Part shown: piece by piece, positions 1 through 8,804 of the stretch
Layout: each line of letters begins with the position of its first letter
How positions within the stretch are numbered: position 1 is the first letter of the stretch
DNA from: Plantactinospora sp. KBS50
GTDB taxonomy: Bacteria > Actinomycetota > Actinomycetes > Mycobacteriales > Micromonosporaceae
Assembly (NCBI RefSeq): GCF_002285795.1
Contig: NZ_CP022961.1
Location: 744,001 to 808,000 of the forward strand
Direction: 5' to 3'
DNA: 64,000 nucleotides
The notes under the pieces: model-generated
Told to the model about the DNA's origin: nothing
Database searches by the model: none
The model's input: the letters and a program-made list of their open reading frames with translations, nothing else
Translations under genes and position numbers: made by a program

Positions 1-231
1 GCCTCCGGCGCCCCGCCCGGGGTGTCCGGCCTGGTCGAGGTGCGCCTCGACGGGCCCGGCAACCAGCCGGCCGGCACCGTGGCGGTGGCCGACACCGGAG
101 GATGGCAGTCCTGGCGCGAGGTTCCGGGCAACCTGGCGCCGGTCACCGGGGTACACGACGTCTACCTGACCTTCACCAGCGGCCAGCCGCAGGAGTACGT
201 GAACATCAGCTGGCTCACGTTCCGGCGTTGA
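1..231 (+). CDS. C-terminal end of a CBM6-type carbohydrate-binding protein (5' truncated)
   Basis: The frame is open at base 1 and ends at the TGA at 229-231, so only the last 76 residues are visible. They look like the final strands of a jelly-roll carbohydrate-binding module: VEVRLDG, then GGWQSW, then VHDVYLTF, and a closing NISWLTFRR. This is the usual tail of CBM6 domains on secreted glycoside hydrolases. The catalytic part and any signal peptide lie outside the window, so substrate and activity cannot be told. It is not obviously linked to the secretion-like locus that starts about 200 bases downstream. Confidence 0.6.
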   Translation, partial: ASGAPPGVSGLVEVRLDGPGNQPAGTVAVADTGGWQSWREVPGNLAPVTGVHDVYLTFTSGQPQEYVNISWLTFRR

Positions 232-364
232 AACACCCTCTGAGGTCTCGGCGCGGTAACCGGGGACCCGGAAAAGGGACGTCGAAAACGGGACGCCGGA
301 ACAAAATCCGCGGCACCGTGAACCGGCGCGGCCGGGCGTCCGTCTAGGAGCTGACAAACGATAC

Positions 365-388
365 GACGTCCATTGTGAAAGGGACGTC
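365..388. promoter_or_regulatory. Inverted repeat upstream of the secretion-like locus
   Basis: GACGTCC at 365-371 and GGACGTC at 382-388 form a perfect 7-bp inverted repeat with a 10-base spacer, 41 bases before the first start codon. The 12-mer AAAGGGACGTCG occurs twice, at 273-284 and 378-389. The arrangement looks like a regulator binding site, but no regulator can be assigned. Confidence 0.35.
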
Positions 389-428
389 GGTCGACGATTC
401 AGCCCGGCCGTCCGGTGAGGGGAGTGCG

Positions 429-1211
429 ATGGTGCCGCGAAAAGCAGTCATCGCGGATTCCGTTCCGCATGCGAATTCCGGCGACCGGCCGGCCGGGGTG
501 GTGGCAATTGCCGGGCCGCCGCGGCGGACCGGACCGACCGGGCGCCGCGCCCGGTGGCTGGCCGCCGTGTCCGGCGTCCTGCTTGCCCTCGGCCTGCCGG
601 TCCTCGCCTGCGGCCCGGCGATCGCCCGGGACCACGAGGGGCAGGTCAAGCTGGACGTCGACAACCAGATGCTCGCCGACACCCAGTGGTGCATCAAGAC
701 CGACACGTCCATGACGTACCCCCGGGGCAGCGACCGGAGTTGCTCGCCGGTGCTGCACGTGCGACAGACGGCGACCCTCTGGGTCGACGGGAAGCCGGGT
801 GACCATCTCTACCTGGACTTCGAGATCTTCGGCGAGCACACGCACAACGACAAGGACATCACCGGGGCGACCCAGTGCACGGTGACCGGGAGCCTCTTCT
901 CGGCCCCGCTGCGCTGCAACACCCCGACCGGGGTGCCGGTGGCGTTCTCCGAATCGCCGATGTCGCCGTTCGCCATCAACGTCAACGATCCGAACGATCC
1001 GGGCATGGCGCTGCTCAACCTGCTCGCCTGGACCGTCTCGGCCGCGGCGGTGGCCGGACTGCTCGTGGTCGGCATGAACATGGCCTTGCAGTTTCGCCGC
1101 GGCGATCCGGGTGAGTTCAGCGAGCATTCCCGCGGCCTGCTCATCGTCGGTGGTGCCTGCGTGCTCGGCGCCACCGCCGGGCCGATAGTTCAGTTCCTCA
1201 GCATTTACTGA
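429..1211 (+). CDS. Membrane protein with C-terminal VirB2/TrbC pilin-like two-helix domain
   Basis: 260 residues. The ATG at 429 is preferred over an upstream GTG at 375 because GGTGAGGGGAG lies just ahead of it. A hydrophobic signal or anchor spans about residues 43-62. A cysteine-containing extracytoplasmic region (C88, C105, C150, C163) follows, and the chain ends in two membrane helices at about 195-220 and 236-256. The C-terminal pair closely resembles the whole of the next protein (LNLLAW/LNLIAW, then RRG, then GPIVQF/GPLVSF), so the two are paralogous there. A short hydrophobic two-helix protein of this kind is typical of VirB2/TrbC pilin subunits. Its position as first gene of the secretion-like locus supports that, but the role is inferred. 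Confidence 0.65.
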   Translation: MVPRKAVIADSVPHANSGDRPAGVVAIAGPPRRTGPTGRRARWLAAVSGVLLALGLPVLACGPAIARDHEGQVKLDVDNQMLADTQWCIKTDTSMTYPRGSDRSCSPVLHVRQTATLWVDGKPGDHLYLDFEIFGEHTHNDKDITGATQCTVTGSLFSAPLRCNTPTGVPVAFSESPMSPFAINVNDPNDPGMALLNLLAWTVSAAAVAGLLVVGMNMALQFRRGDPGEFSEHSRGLLIVGGACVLGATAGPIVQFLSIY

Positions 1212-1297
1212 CCCGCCCCTCGTCAGCAATTTCCGTACACCCCCGGTACGGCATCCAAGCCGTTCCGAACTCCGTTGTGACCGTGGTTGGAGAAACC

Positions 1298-1609
1298 ATG
1301 TTGCTGTCCATCTACGCCGCGGCCCTGCGGCTCGCGCCGACTCCCGCCCCGAGCGGTGTACCCATGCCGGACCCGGGCGGCCACGCTCCCACCGAGCTGA
1401 CCGGCAAGGTCACCGTGGCGCTCAACCTCATCGCCTGGGCGGGCACCGCGGCGGGCGTGGCGGGAGTCCTGATCACCGGCACGATGATGGCCATCTCGCA
1501 CCGCCGGGGCGAAAGCTCCGAGCACATGAGCCGGCTCGGCCTGGTGCTCGGCGGCTGCATCCTGGTCGCCGTGGCCGGGCCGCTCGTGTCATTCGTTTTC
1601 ACCGGTTGA
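1298..1609 (+). CDS. VirB2/TrbC-like small two-helix membrane protein
   Basis: 103 residues. The ATG at 1298 has TTGGAG five bases upstream; an in-frame GTG at 1277 has no ribosome site. A short hydrophobic N-terminus (about residues 2-12) and a proline-rich stretch lead into two membrane helices at about 38-66 and 79-102, separated by a basic HRRGESSEH loop. Size and layout match pilin-like VirB2/TrbC subunits of type IV secretion systems. The helices repeat the C-terminal domain of the preceding gene, so this locus carries two versions of the same module. It is the second gene of a same-strand series that runs to 8792. Confidence 0.6.
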   Translation: MLLSIYAAALRLAPTPAPSGVPMPDPGGHAPTELTGKVTVALNLIAWAGTAAGVAGVLITGTMMAISHRRGESSEHMSRLGLVLGGCILVAVAGPLVSFVFTG

Positions 1610-1673
1610 TCCCGACGGCCCCGCGGCCCGGACCGGGGCGGCGGCGCGGTCGGTTTGCGAAGGGAACGCGCTG

Positions 1674-2413
1674 ATGAGGTACCGACTGACCTCGGGCGCC
1701 GAGGACGACCGGCCGTTCTGGCGTCAACGGGGGTGGCAACTGTCCGCGGGCTTCCTCGTGTTCGTGCTCTGCGCGGGGCTGATCGCCGTGGTGCACGGGG
1801 TCCGGACCCGGCGCCCGGCGCCGGCGGGTCGGCGAACGCCGGGCCGCTGTCGCAGCGGCTCGGTGCCGAGAGCGACCGGCCGGGCGACTGCCGCACGGAC
1901 GACGCCGACCAGGGCACCCCGGTGCGTCCGCCGGCCGACGTGACCTGGCGGCAGCTCAACGGCGCGGGGGTGCCGCTGTCGGCGTCGGCCGGGCCGCTGC
2001 GCACCACCGGAGCCGTGCAGTGGTGCTTCGCGCACACGCCCATGGGCGCGGTGATGGCGGCGAACGTCATACCCCGGCACATGAGCGGGGCCGAGTGGCG
2101 GTCGGTCACCGCGCAGCAGGTCGTGCCGGGCATCGACCGGGACATCTTCGTGGCGATGCGCTCGTCCCAACAGGACGCCCCGGTCCGGTACACCGCCAAC
2201 TCGCTTGCCGGGTTCCTGCTGATGTCGTACGCGTCGGACCTGGCCACCGTCCGGTTGCTGATCCGGCAGGTGCCGGCGACGTACGGGGTGACCGACTACA
2301 CGGTGCAGTGGCAGGGCGGGGACTGGAAGCTGCGTCCGCTGGCCGGCGGCGACCTGCACACGCCGGTGACCCCGGTACCGGACGCCACCGGCTTCGTGCT
2401 GTGGGCGGTGTGA
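1674..2413 (+). pseudogene. Conjugation-type accessory membrane protein, interrupted by a frameshift
   Basis: Two overlapping frames make up one protein. The ATG at 1674 (GAAGGGAACG upstream) opens a frame with a clear membrane helix (WQLSAGFLVFVLCAGLIAVV) that runs out of sense near 1830. The continuation, starting with GSANAGPLSQ and ending at 2413, lies in the frame one base back. Adding one G to the GGG run near 1828-1830 would join them into about 246 residues. The second part contains a cysteine (DCRTDD), a PPADVTW motif and an FAHTP motif that I recall from single-pass proteins beside SCO6880-type loci in streptomycetes. The break could be a real mutation or a sequencing error in a G run. 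The stop is one base from the next start. Confidence 0.6.
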
Positions 2414-2414
2414 G

Positions 2415-3554
2415 ATGGCCACCTGCGGCACCGGCGACGCCGTCGACTACTTCGGCGCCTTCGGCCAGCTCGACAAGCTGTTCAGCCAGGGCATCGACGG
2501 CATACTCAGCGACATCGCCACCGCGATCCTGAAGGCGGCGGTCGGGCTGTTCGCCGACATCGCCACGGACATCCCCACCCTCGCCGACGCCTCGGTGAAC
2601 AGCAAGATCGGCCTACAGATCAACTGGCTGGTGATCCTGCTCGCGGTGGCGTCCCTGCTGTTCGCCGCCGCCCGGATGGCGCTGGAACGGCGTGGTCAGG
2701 CCGGCGCGACGGCGGTCAAGGGCATCGTCCGGATGATCCTGGTGGCCGGCGCCGCGACGTACGTGCTCAACCAGCTCGCGACGCTTGCCGACAACTACAC
2801 CAGGCATCTCTACGAGTCCGGCGTCAAGGAACAGCTCAAGACGATCGCGGCGTGCGGCACGGACAGCCTCACGGCCTTCCTGCTGATCATCATCGGCATC
2901 CTGTTGATCATCGCCGGGATCATCCACATCATCCTGCTCTACATCCGGCTCGGCGTGATGGTGGTGCTCTCCGGCACCCTGCCGCTGGCCGCGGCGGCGT
3001 CGATGACCGAGTGGGGCACCGGCTGGTGGCGTAAGCACCTGGCCTGGATGGTGGCCTGGCTGGTGTTCAAGCCGGCGACCGGGCTGGTGCTGTACGCGGG
3101 CGCCGTGATGATCAACTCCACCGGGGCGAGCGCCAGCCAGCAGAAGATCGCCGGCTGCGGCGTACTGCTGCTGTCGGCCGTCGCGTTGCCGGCGCTGCTG
3201 CGGCTGATCGTGCCCGCGGCGGCGGCGCTCGGGTCCTCCGACGGCGCCCTCGGCGCCGCCTCGGGCGCGGCGGCCGGCGCCGCGGCCGCCACCGGCGCCG
3301 TGATGGCGCCGGCCTGGGGCCGGGCCACCCGTTCGGTACGCGGGCAGTCGGGACCGAGCGGAGCGAGCGGCGCCGCGGGTTCCGCCGGCTCCTCGGGCCG
3401 CCGGTCGTTGGGCCGGGCGGCGGCCGGGCTCGGCGTGGCGGCCGTGGAGAAGACCGCCCGGGGCGCGGGCCGGGCAACCTCCACCGCGGCCAGGAACCTC
3501 GGCAACGTGGCGTCCAGCGCGTTGCCCGGCGTGCACGACGACAACCAGCACTGA
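2415..3554 (+). CDS. TrbL/VirB6-like polytopic membrane protein, apparently truncated by a nonsense codon
   Basis: 379 residues with about six membrane helices (roughly 68-87, 103-124, 150-176, 178-196, 209-233 and 247-268), then an Ala/Gly/Ser-rich tail. This is the layout of TrbL/VirB6 proteins, which form the inner-membrane channel of type IV systems. The WGTGWWRKHLAW loop before the fifth helix is typical of the actinobacterial versions. The TGA at 3552-3554 looks secondary. The same frame continues open for 43 codons through four 27-bp repeats and ends at a TGA (3684-3686) that overlaps the next ATG as ATGA, like other junctions in this operon. The matching codon in the repeats is CGA, so a C-to-T change probably shortened the protein. 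Confidence 0.75.
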   Translation: MATCGTGDAVDYFGAFGQLDKLFSQGIDGILSDIATAILKAAVGLFADIATDIPTLADASVNSKIGLQINWLVILLAVASLLFAAARMALERRGQAGATAVKGIVRMILVAGAATYVLNQLATLADNYTRHLYESGVKEQLKTIAACGTDSLTAFLLIIIGILLIIAGIIHIILLYIRLGVMVVLSGTLPLAAAASMTEWGTGWWRKHLAWMVAWLVFKPATGLVLYAGAVMINSTGASASQQKIAGCGVLLLSAVALPALLRLIVPAAAALGSSDGALGAASGAAAGAAAATGAVMAPAWGRATRSVRGQSGPSGASGAAGSAGSSGRRSLGRAAAGLGVAAVEKTARGAGRATSTAARNLGNVASSALPGVHDDNQH

Positions 3555-3660
3555 GACGTGCACGACGACGACCAGCACCGAGACGTGCGGGGCGACGACC
3601 GGCACCGAGACGTGCGGGGCGACGACCGGCACCGAGACGTGCGGGGCGACGACCGGCACC
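3553..3660 (+). repeat. Four tandem 27-bp repeats at the 3' end of the TrbL-like gene
   Basis: Units lie at 3553-3579, 3580-3606, 3607-3633 and 3634-3660. The last three are identical and the first differs at a few bases. A partial ancestor is visible inside the gene at 3529-3552. Each unit keeps the gene's frame and would encode a nine-residue Asp/Arg/His-rich peptide of the type RDVRGDDRH. Confidence 0.9.
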
Positions 3661-3682
3661 GGGACGAAGGGGCACGAGCCGG

Positions 3683-5176
3683 ATGACCGCGGAAGCGATC
3701 AAGACACCGACGTACGGCAACTGGCGCCGGCCCCGCAAGGCCGGCCTCGGATCCTTCGGCCTGATCGGCACGGTAGGGGTGTTCGGCGGGCTGGTGGTGG
3801 TGCTGCTGGCCTCGCTGCTGTCGTTGCAGGCAGCCCTGGTGATCGGCGCGCCGATCGCGGCGTTGGTGGTGCCACTGGCCATCCGCACCCAGGACGGCCG
3901 GAACGTCTATCACCTCATGTCACTGCGGATCGGCTGGTCACGCCGCCGGTCCCGGCGGCAGCACCTGTACGTCTCGGGGCCGCTCTCGGCGCGCCCCGGC
4001 GGCCGGTTCCGGCCGCCCGGCCTGCTCAGCCGGGCCCGGATGATGGAGGGTCGCGACCCGTACGACCGTCCGTTCGGGGTGCTGCACCACCGGCACCGCA
4101 ACCTGTTCACGGTGGTGCTCGGCTGCGAGCCGGACGGCGGCTCGCTCGTCGACCCCGACCAGGTGGACATCTGGGTGGCGATGTGGGGTGACTGGCTCGC
4201 CCGGCTCGCTCACGAACCGGGCCTGCGGGGCGCGTCCGTGGTCGTCGAGACCGCGCCGGATCCCGGCACCCGACTGGCGGGCGAGGTGCTCACCCGGATC
4301 ACCCCGACGGCGCCGCCGGCCGCGCGGGCCGTGCTGGAGGAGGTCGTCGACAGCTACCCGTCGGCGTCCTCCGAGATGAACACGTACGTGACCCTCACCT
4401 ACGGGATCCCCGGGGGTGACCGGCGCGACCCGGACGACGTGCTGACCGAGCTGGCGCTGCGGCTGCCCGGCCTGCTGGCCGGGCTGGTCGAGGCCGGTGG
4501 CGGCTTCGCCGAGCCGCTGTCCGCCGAGCGGATCGCCGAGGTCGTCCGGGTGGCGTACGACCCGGCCGTCGCGGCGGACGTCCTCGACGCCCGGTCCCGG
4601 CCCGGCGGTACCGGGCTGCGCTGGGCGGACGCCGGACCGGCCGCCGCCGTGGAGACCGTCACCGCCTACCAGCACGACTCCGGGGTGTCCCGCAGTTGGC
4701 TGCTCACCCTCGCCCCGCGCGGCACGGTGCGCGCGAACGTGCTGCGGAGCCTGCTCGAACCGACGCCGACCATCAGGCGCAAGCGGGTCGCCCTCATCTA
4801 CCGCCCGATCGACCCCGCCACCAGCGCGCGGATCGTCGAGGCGGACCGCCGGGCCGCGCAGTTCATGGCGACCTCCACCCGCGGGATGGTCCGCGCCCGG
4901 GCCGCCTCGGAGGTCCGGGCCGCCGAGCAGACCGCCTCCGAGGAAGCGGCCGGCGCCGGTCTGGTCGAGTTCTCCATGGTCGTGACCGTCACCGTGGACA
5001 CCGCCGCCGAGGTCGCCGACGCCAACGCGACGGTCCGCAACCTGGTCGGCGCCGCCCGCCTGGAGATGCGCCCCGCCGACCGGATGCAGGCCGCGGCGTT
5101 CAGCTGCGCGCTGCCGGTCGGGATCCTGCCCTGGGAGCAGGCGATGATCCCGCACGAGCTACAGGAGGCGTTGTGA
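3683..5176 (+). CDS. SCO6880-family type IV secretion-like membrane protein
   Basis: 497 residues. Two adjacent N-terminal membrane helices (about 24-47 and 49-67) are followed by a large cytoplasmic region without a Walker motif. The opening (YGNWRRPRKAGLG) and the overall form match the SCO6880 family, which is found next to VirB4-like ATPases in actinobacteria. It probably corresponds to a PrgI/VirB3 membrane part fused to the N-terminal domain of VirB4, leaving the motor domain to the next gene. The start overlaps the end of the extended TrbL frame as ATGA, and the end overlaps the next start as GTGA, so it is translationally coupled on both sides. Family assignment is firm; the division of labour with the ATPase is inferred. 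Confidence 0.75.
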   Translation: MTAEAIKTPTYGNWRRPRKAGLGSFGLIGTVGVFGGLVVVLLASLLSLQAALVIGAPIAALVVPLAIRTQDGRNVYHLMSLRIGWSRRRSRRQHLYVSGPLSARPGGRFRPPGLLSRARMMEGRDPYDRPFGVLHHRHRNLFTVVLGCEPDGGSLVDPDQVDIWVAMWGDWLARLAHEPGLRGASVVVETAPDPGTRLAGEVLTRITPTAPPAARAVLEEVVDSYPSASSEMNTYVTLTYGIPGGDRRDPDDVLTELALRLPGLLAGLVEAGGGFAEPLSAERIAEVVRVAYDPAVAADVLDARSRPGGTGLRWADAGPAAAVETVTAYQHDSGVSRSWLLTLAPRGTVRANVLRSLLEPTPTIRRKRVALIYRPIDPATSARIVEADRRAAQFMATSTRGMVRARAASEVRAAEQTASEEAAGAGLVEFSMVVTVTVDTAAEVADANATVRNLVGAARLEMRPADRMQAAAFSCALPVGILPWEQAMIPHELQEAL

Positions 5177-7014
5177 CCGGAACCGGAAGTGGGACCGGCG
5201 CCCGGCTTCGGGCGCTGGACCTGGGCGCCGGCTGGGAGCGGGGTGCGTCGGGCGACGCCACCGCGCTCACCGGGCTGGCCGTACCGCCGGTCGACCCGCC
5301 GGCGGACGGCCCGCCGCGCACCCGCCGGGAACGCCGGGCACGCGGCCGGCGAGCCCGGCTGGAGGCGGTCGAGCAGCGGCAGCAGCAGCGGCTGGCCAGG
5401 GCCAACCGGGACGCCGCGGTGCCGCACCGCGGCTGCCCGGAAGCCGGCGGCGGTCGGGTGGCCAGCCTCGACCCGCCGAGCCTCTGGCGGGCCACCACCG
5501 TGCAGGCGTGCGGGCTGTGGCCGTTCGCCTCCGGCTCCGGGGCGCCGATGGTGGGTGTGCCGCTGGGTCAGCACCTGGCGACGGGCGCCACGGTCTGCGG
5601 TGACCCGCTCAACTGGTTCACCCGGGCGCGCTACATCTCCAACCCGTCGCTGTTCATGCTCGGCATGCCGGGTCTGGGCAAGTCGACGCTTATCAACCGG
5701 ATGCTCATCGGGTTGAGCACGCAGGGCGTGGTGCCGCTGGTGCTCGGCGACCTCAAACCCGACTACGCCGACACGGTACGGGCGCTGGGCGGGCAGGTCA
5801 TCTCCATCGCGCGGGGGATGGGCGGGCTGAACATCCTCGACCCGGGTGCGATGGGCGCCGCCGCGGCCCGGATCGGCGGCGAGGCCGGGCAGGTGCTGTC
5901 CGCCGAGACGCACGGCCGGGTGCTCAACATGGTGGCGGCCCTGCTGACCATCGTGCGCGGGCAGAACATCTCCGACCACGAGCAGGCGGTGCTGTCGGCC
6001 TGCCTGCGGTTCCTGCGGGAACGGACCCCGCCGGGCCGCAGCCCACGGCTGACCGACCTGCTCCAGGTCATCGACGAGGGTCCGGCGCAGGTCCGGCAGG
6101 TCACCCTCGACCGGGGCCAGGAATCGCGGTACCGGGACGCGGTGGACCCGCTGCACCGGTCGCTGCTGGGGTTTCTCGACGGTCCGCTCGGTGACACGTT
6201 CGCCTCCGCCACGTCCACCCACATCGACCCGAACGCCACCGCGGTCTGCGTCGACATCTCCCGCATCGGCGAGGCCGACGGGCAACTGACCGCGGCGGCC
6301 ATGCTGGCCGCCTGGTCCGACGGCCTCGGTACGGTCGCCGCGGCGCACGCGTTGGCCGACGCCGGCCACGCACCGCGCCGGTGGTTCTTCACCATCCTGG
6401 ACGAGCTGTGGCGACCGATGCGGGCCGCCTCCGGCATGGTGGACCGGATCGACGCGCTGACCCGGCTCAACCGGACCCTCGGGCTGGCCGACGCCAAGAT
6501 CACGCACACCCTGAAGGACGCCGAGGCGCTGGGCAGCGAGGCCGACAAGGCCAAGGCGCGCGGCTTCGTGGAACGGGCCGGCATGGTGGCCTGCGCCGGC
6601 CTGCCCCGCGCCGAGATGCGCGAACTGGGCAAGGTCGTCGGCCTGTCCCAGCGGGAGATCGAACTGGTCTCGTCGTGGTCGTCGCCGCCGGGCTGGGCCC
6701 AGGACGGCGAGCACGAGGAGCCGCCCGGCCGGGGCCGGTTCCTGATCAAGGTGGGTGGTCGGCCCGGCATCCCCATCCAGGTGGCGATCACCGAGACCGA
6801 ACGCCGGCTGCACGACACCAACACCCGGTGGGTGGTCGAGGGCGGGGCCGACCGGGTCGCCGCGCTCCGCGCCGCGCAGGCCGACGCCATCGCCGCCGGC
6901 GACGTACCGATCGGGGTCGCCGCCGGCGACGTACCCATGGGGGTCGCCGCCGGCGACGTACCGGACGGGGACCTTGACGCCGGCGCGGCGCCCGAGGCCG
7001 GGCGGCGCGGATGA
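5173..7014 (+). CDS. VirB4-like secretion ATPase
   Basis: 613 residues from the GTG at 5173, which overlaps the previous stop (GTGA) and has AGGAGG five bases upstream. A basic, glutamine-rich N-terminus leads to a RecA-like motor domain with Walker A GMPGLGKST at 164-172 and Walker B FFTILDE ending at D410-E411. This pattern, next to a SCO6880-family gene, identifies the VirB4-type ATPase that powers substrate or pilin movement at the inner membrane. The C-terminus carries three imperfect nine-residue repeats (AAGDVPIGV type) encoded by 27-bp units near 6890-6970. The stop overlaps the next start as ATGA. Confidence 0.8.
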   Translation: MTGTGSGTGARLRALDLGAGWERGASGDATALTGLAVPPVDPPADGPPRTRRERRARGRRARLEAVEQRQQQRLARANRDAAVPHRGCPEAGGGRVASLDPPSLWRATTVQACGLWPFASGSGAPMVGVPLGQHLATGATVCGDPLNWFTRARYISNPSLFMLGMPGLGKSTLINRMLIGLSTQGVVPLVLGDLKPDYADTVRALGGQVISIARGMGGLNILDPGAMGAAAARIGGEAGQVLSAETHGRVLNMVAALLTIVRGQNISDHEQAVLSACLRFLRERTPPGRSPRLTDLLQVIDEGPAQVRQVTLDRGQESRYRDAVDPLHRSLLGFLDGPLGDTFASATSTHIDPNATAVCVDISRIGEADGQLTAAAMLAAWSDGLGTVAAAHALADAGHAPRRWFFTILDELWRPMRAASGMVDRIDALTRLNRTLGLADAKITHTLKDAEALGSEADKAKARGFVERAGMVACAGLPRAEMRELGKVVGLSQREIELVSSWSSPPGWAQDGEHEEPPGRGRFLIKVGGRPGIPIQVAITETERRLHDTNTRWVVEGGADRVAALRAAQADAIAAGDVPIGVAAGDVPMGVAAGDVPDGDLDAGAAPEAGRRG

Positions 7015-8792
7015 GCCCCCGGGGCGGCGCCGGGGGCGACATCCTGCCCTGGCTGATTCCGGCGCTCGCGCTGCTGAACCTCGCCCTGTTCGGCCTGAGC
7101 TGGCTCGGCGGCACGGTCGGCATGGCGATGACCGGCAACGGCTGGCACCCGCCGCCGTTCACCCTCGACCGGTACGTCAAGATCGTCACCGGCTCGGCCG
7201 TCGAGGTCTGGCCGGGCGCCTCGTCGTCCGTCCTCTACGGAGCGATCGCGGCGACCTTCGTGCTGACCGCGGTGCTCGCGGTGCTGGGCGGCCGGGCCGT
7301 CCACCGGCGGCTGACGAACCGGCCGACCGGGCTGGCCGGCCGGGCCGATCTGGCCGGCATGATGCCCAAGGGTGTCGGGGTGCGGGCCCGGGAGTTGCGG
7401 CCCTCGCTGCGCGGCGTCCGGCAGTTGCGACCCGACGACACCGGCAACCTGCTCGGCGACCTCGAACCGGCCGGACCCGAACTGCGGTCCTCGTTCGAGG
7501 ACGTGGAACTGGACCTGATGGCCCCGCGCGCCGGCAAGTCCACCGGCATCGCGGTGCCGCGGGTGCTGCGGGCGCCCGGTCCGGTCCTGCTGACCTCCAA
7601 CAAGTCGGACGTCTTCACGGTGACCCGCCGGGAGCGGATGCGGGTGGGCCGGGTGTGGACCTTTGACCCGCAGGGCATCGCGCACACCCCCCGGGAGATG
7701 TGGTGGGACATGCTGGCCGGCTGCGGCACCATCGAGGGCGCCCGGCGACTGGCCGGGCACTTCGTCGGCTCGGTCAACGACGACTCGTCCAAGAAGGACT
7801 TTTGGATCGCCGCCGCGCAGAACACCCTGACCGCGCTGTTCCTGGCCGCCTCCCGCACCGGGACGCGGGTGCCCGAACTGCTCGGCTGGCTCGCCGACCC
7901 GGCCGACCGCACCCCGGTCGACCTGCTCCGCCAGGTGGGCATGCCGGCCATGGCCGAGCAGTTGCAGGGCACCATCCGGGGCGCGGTGGAAACCCGGGAC
8001 GGCATCTACGAGACCGCACGGCAGTGCGTGGCGTGCCTGCTGGACCCGGAGACGGTCGCCTGGGTCAGCCCGGACCACACCCGGCCCGAGTTCATCCCCG
8101 ACCGGCACGTGCTCGGCCGGGACACCCTCTACCTGCTCTCCAAGGACGGCGGCGGATCGGCCGCGGGCGTCATCGCCGGGCTCGCCGACGCCACCATGCG
8201 GGCCGGGGTGGTGGCGGCCGAGCGGATGGGCGGCCGGCTGGACCCGCCGATGACGGCGGTGCTGGACGAGGCGGCGAACGTCTGCCGGATCAGCGACCTG
8301 CCCGACCTCTACAGCCACCTCGGCTCCCGCGGCATCAACGTGGTGACGCTGCTGCAGAGCTACCGGCAGGGCGCCCGGGTCTGGGGTGAGGCGGGCATGG
8401 ACGCGCTGTGGAGCGCCGCCACCATCAAGCTGCTCGGCGCCGGGCTGGACGACGCCGACTTCGTCGACCGGGTCTCCCGGCTGGTGGGCCAGCACGACGT
8501 GCGAACGCCCAGCTTCACCAACAGCCGGGACGGTTCCTCCCGGTCGGTGTCGTACCGGCAGGAGCAGGTGCTGCCCGCCGACCGGATCCGGGCCCTGCCC
8601 AAGGGGACGGCGCTGTTGCTGGCCACCGGCGTGCGGCCGGCGCTCATCCGGTTGCGCCCCTGGTACCGGGAGCCGGACGCCGGACGCATCTCCGCGGCCG
8701 CCAAGGCCGAGGTGGCGGCGATCACCGAACGCGCCGCGGCGAGCTGGGAGGCCCGGGCCGGCCAGCGCGAATGGGTGCGCCCCGAGTTCTGA
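7011..8792 (+). CDS. VirD4/TraG-family coupling ATPase
   Basis: 593 residues. Two N-terminal membrane helices (about 12-40 and 72-93) are followed by a TraG/VirD4 motor domain. Walker A is slightly unusual (APRAGKST, 171-178, without the usual first Gly). Walker B is MTAVLDE ending at D419-E420, and the LLQS motif with Q449 matches the conserved glutamine of this family. Such proteins bring substrates to the type IV channel. The gene begins inside the VirB4 stop (ATGA) and ends the operon just before a large palindrome. No relaxase gene is present in the window, so the substrate may be protein rather than plasmid DNA, or a relaxase may be elsewhere. Confidence 0.8.
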   Translation: MSPRGGAGGDILPWLIPALALLNLALFGLSWLGGTVGMAMTGNGWHPPPFTLDRYVKIVTGSAVEVWPGASSSVLYGAIAATFVLTAVLAVLGGRAVHRRLTNRPTGLAGRADLAGMMPKGVGVRARELRPSLRGVRQLRPDDTGNLLGDLEPAGPELRSSFEDVELDLMAPRAGKSTGIAVPRVLRAPGPVLLTSNKSDVFTVTRRERMRVGRVWTFDPQGIAHTPREMWWDMLAGCGTIEGARRLAGHFVGSVNDDSSKKDFWIAAAQNTLTALFLAASRTGTRVPELLGWLADPADRTPVDLLRQVGMPAMAEQLQGTIRGAVETRDGIYETARQCVACLLDPETVAWVSPDHTRPEFIPDRHVLGRDTLYLLSKDGGGSAAGVIAGLADATMRAGVVAAERMGGRLDPPMTAVLDEAANVCRISDLPDLYSHLGSRGINVVTLLQSYRQGARVWGEAGMDALWSAATIKLLGAGLDDADFVDRVSRLVGQHDVRTPSFTNSRDGSSRSVSYRQEQVLPADRIRALPKGTALLLATGVRPALIRLRPWYREPDAGRISAAAKAEVAAITERAAASWEARAGQREWVRPEF

Positions 8793-8804
8793 CCGCCGGT
8801 ACCG

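Noticed and set aside
3553-3660. CRISPR-like array
   Set aside because: The 27-bp units are directly adjacent without spacers and preserve the reading frame of the TrbL-like gene.
5763-8495. Very long minus-strand open frame (910 codons) opposite the VirB4 and VirD4 genes
   Set aside because: It is the mirror of strongly biased plus-strand codons, has no domain sense and no ribosome site.
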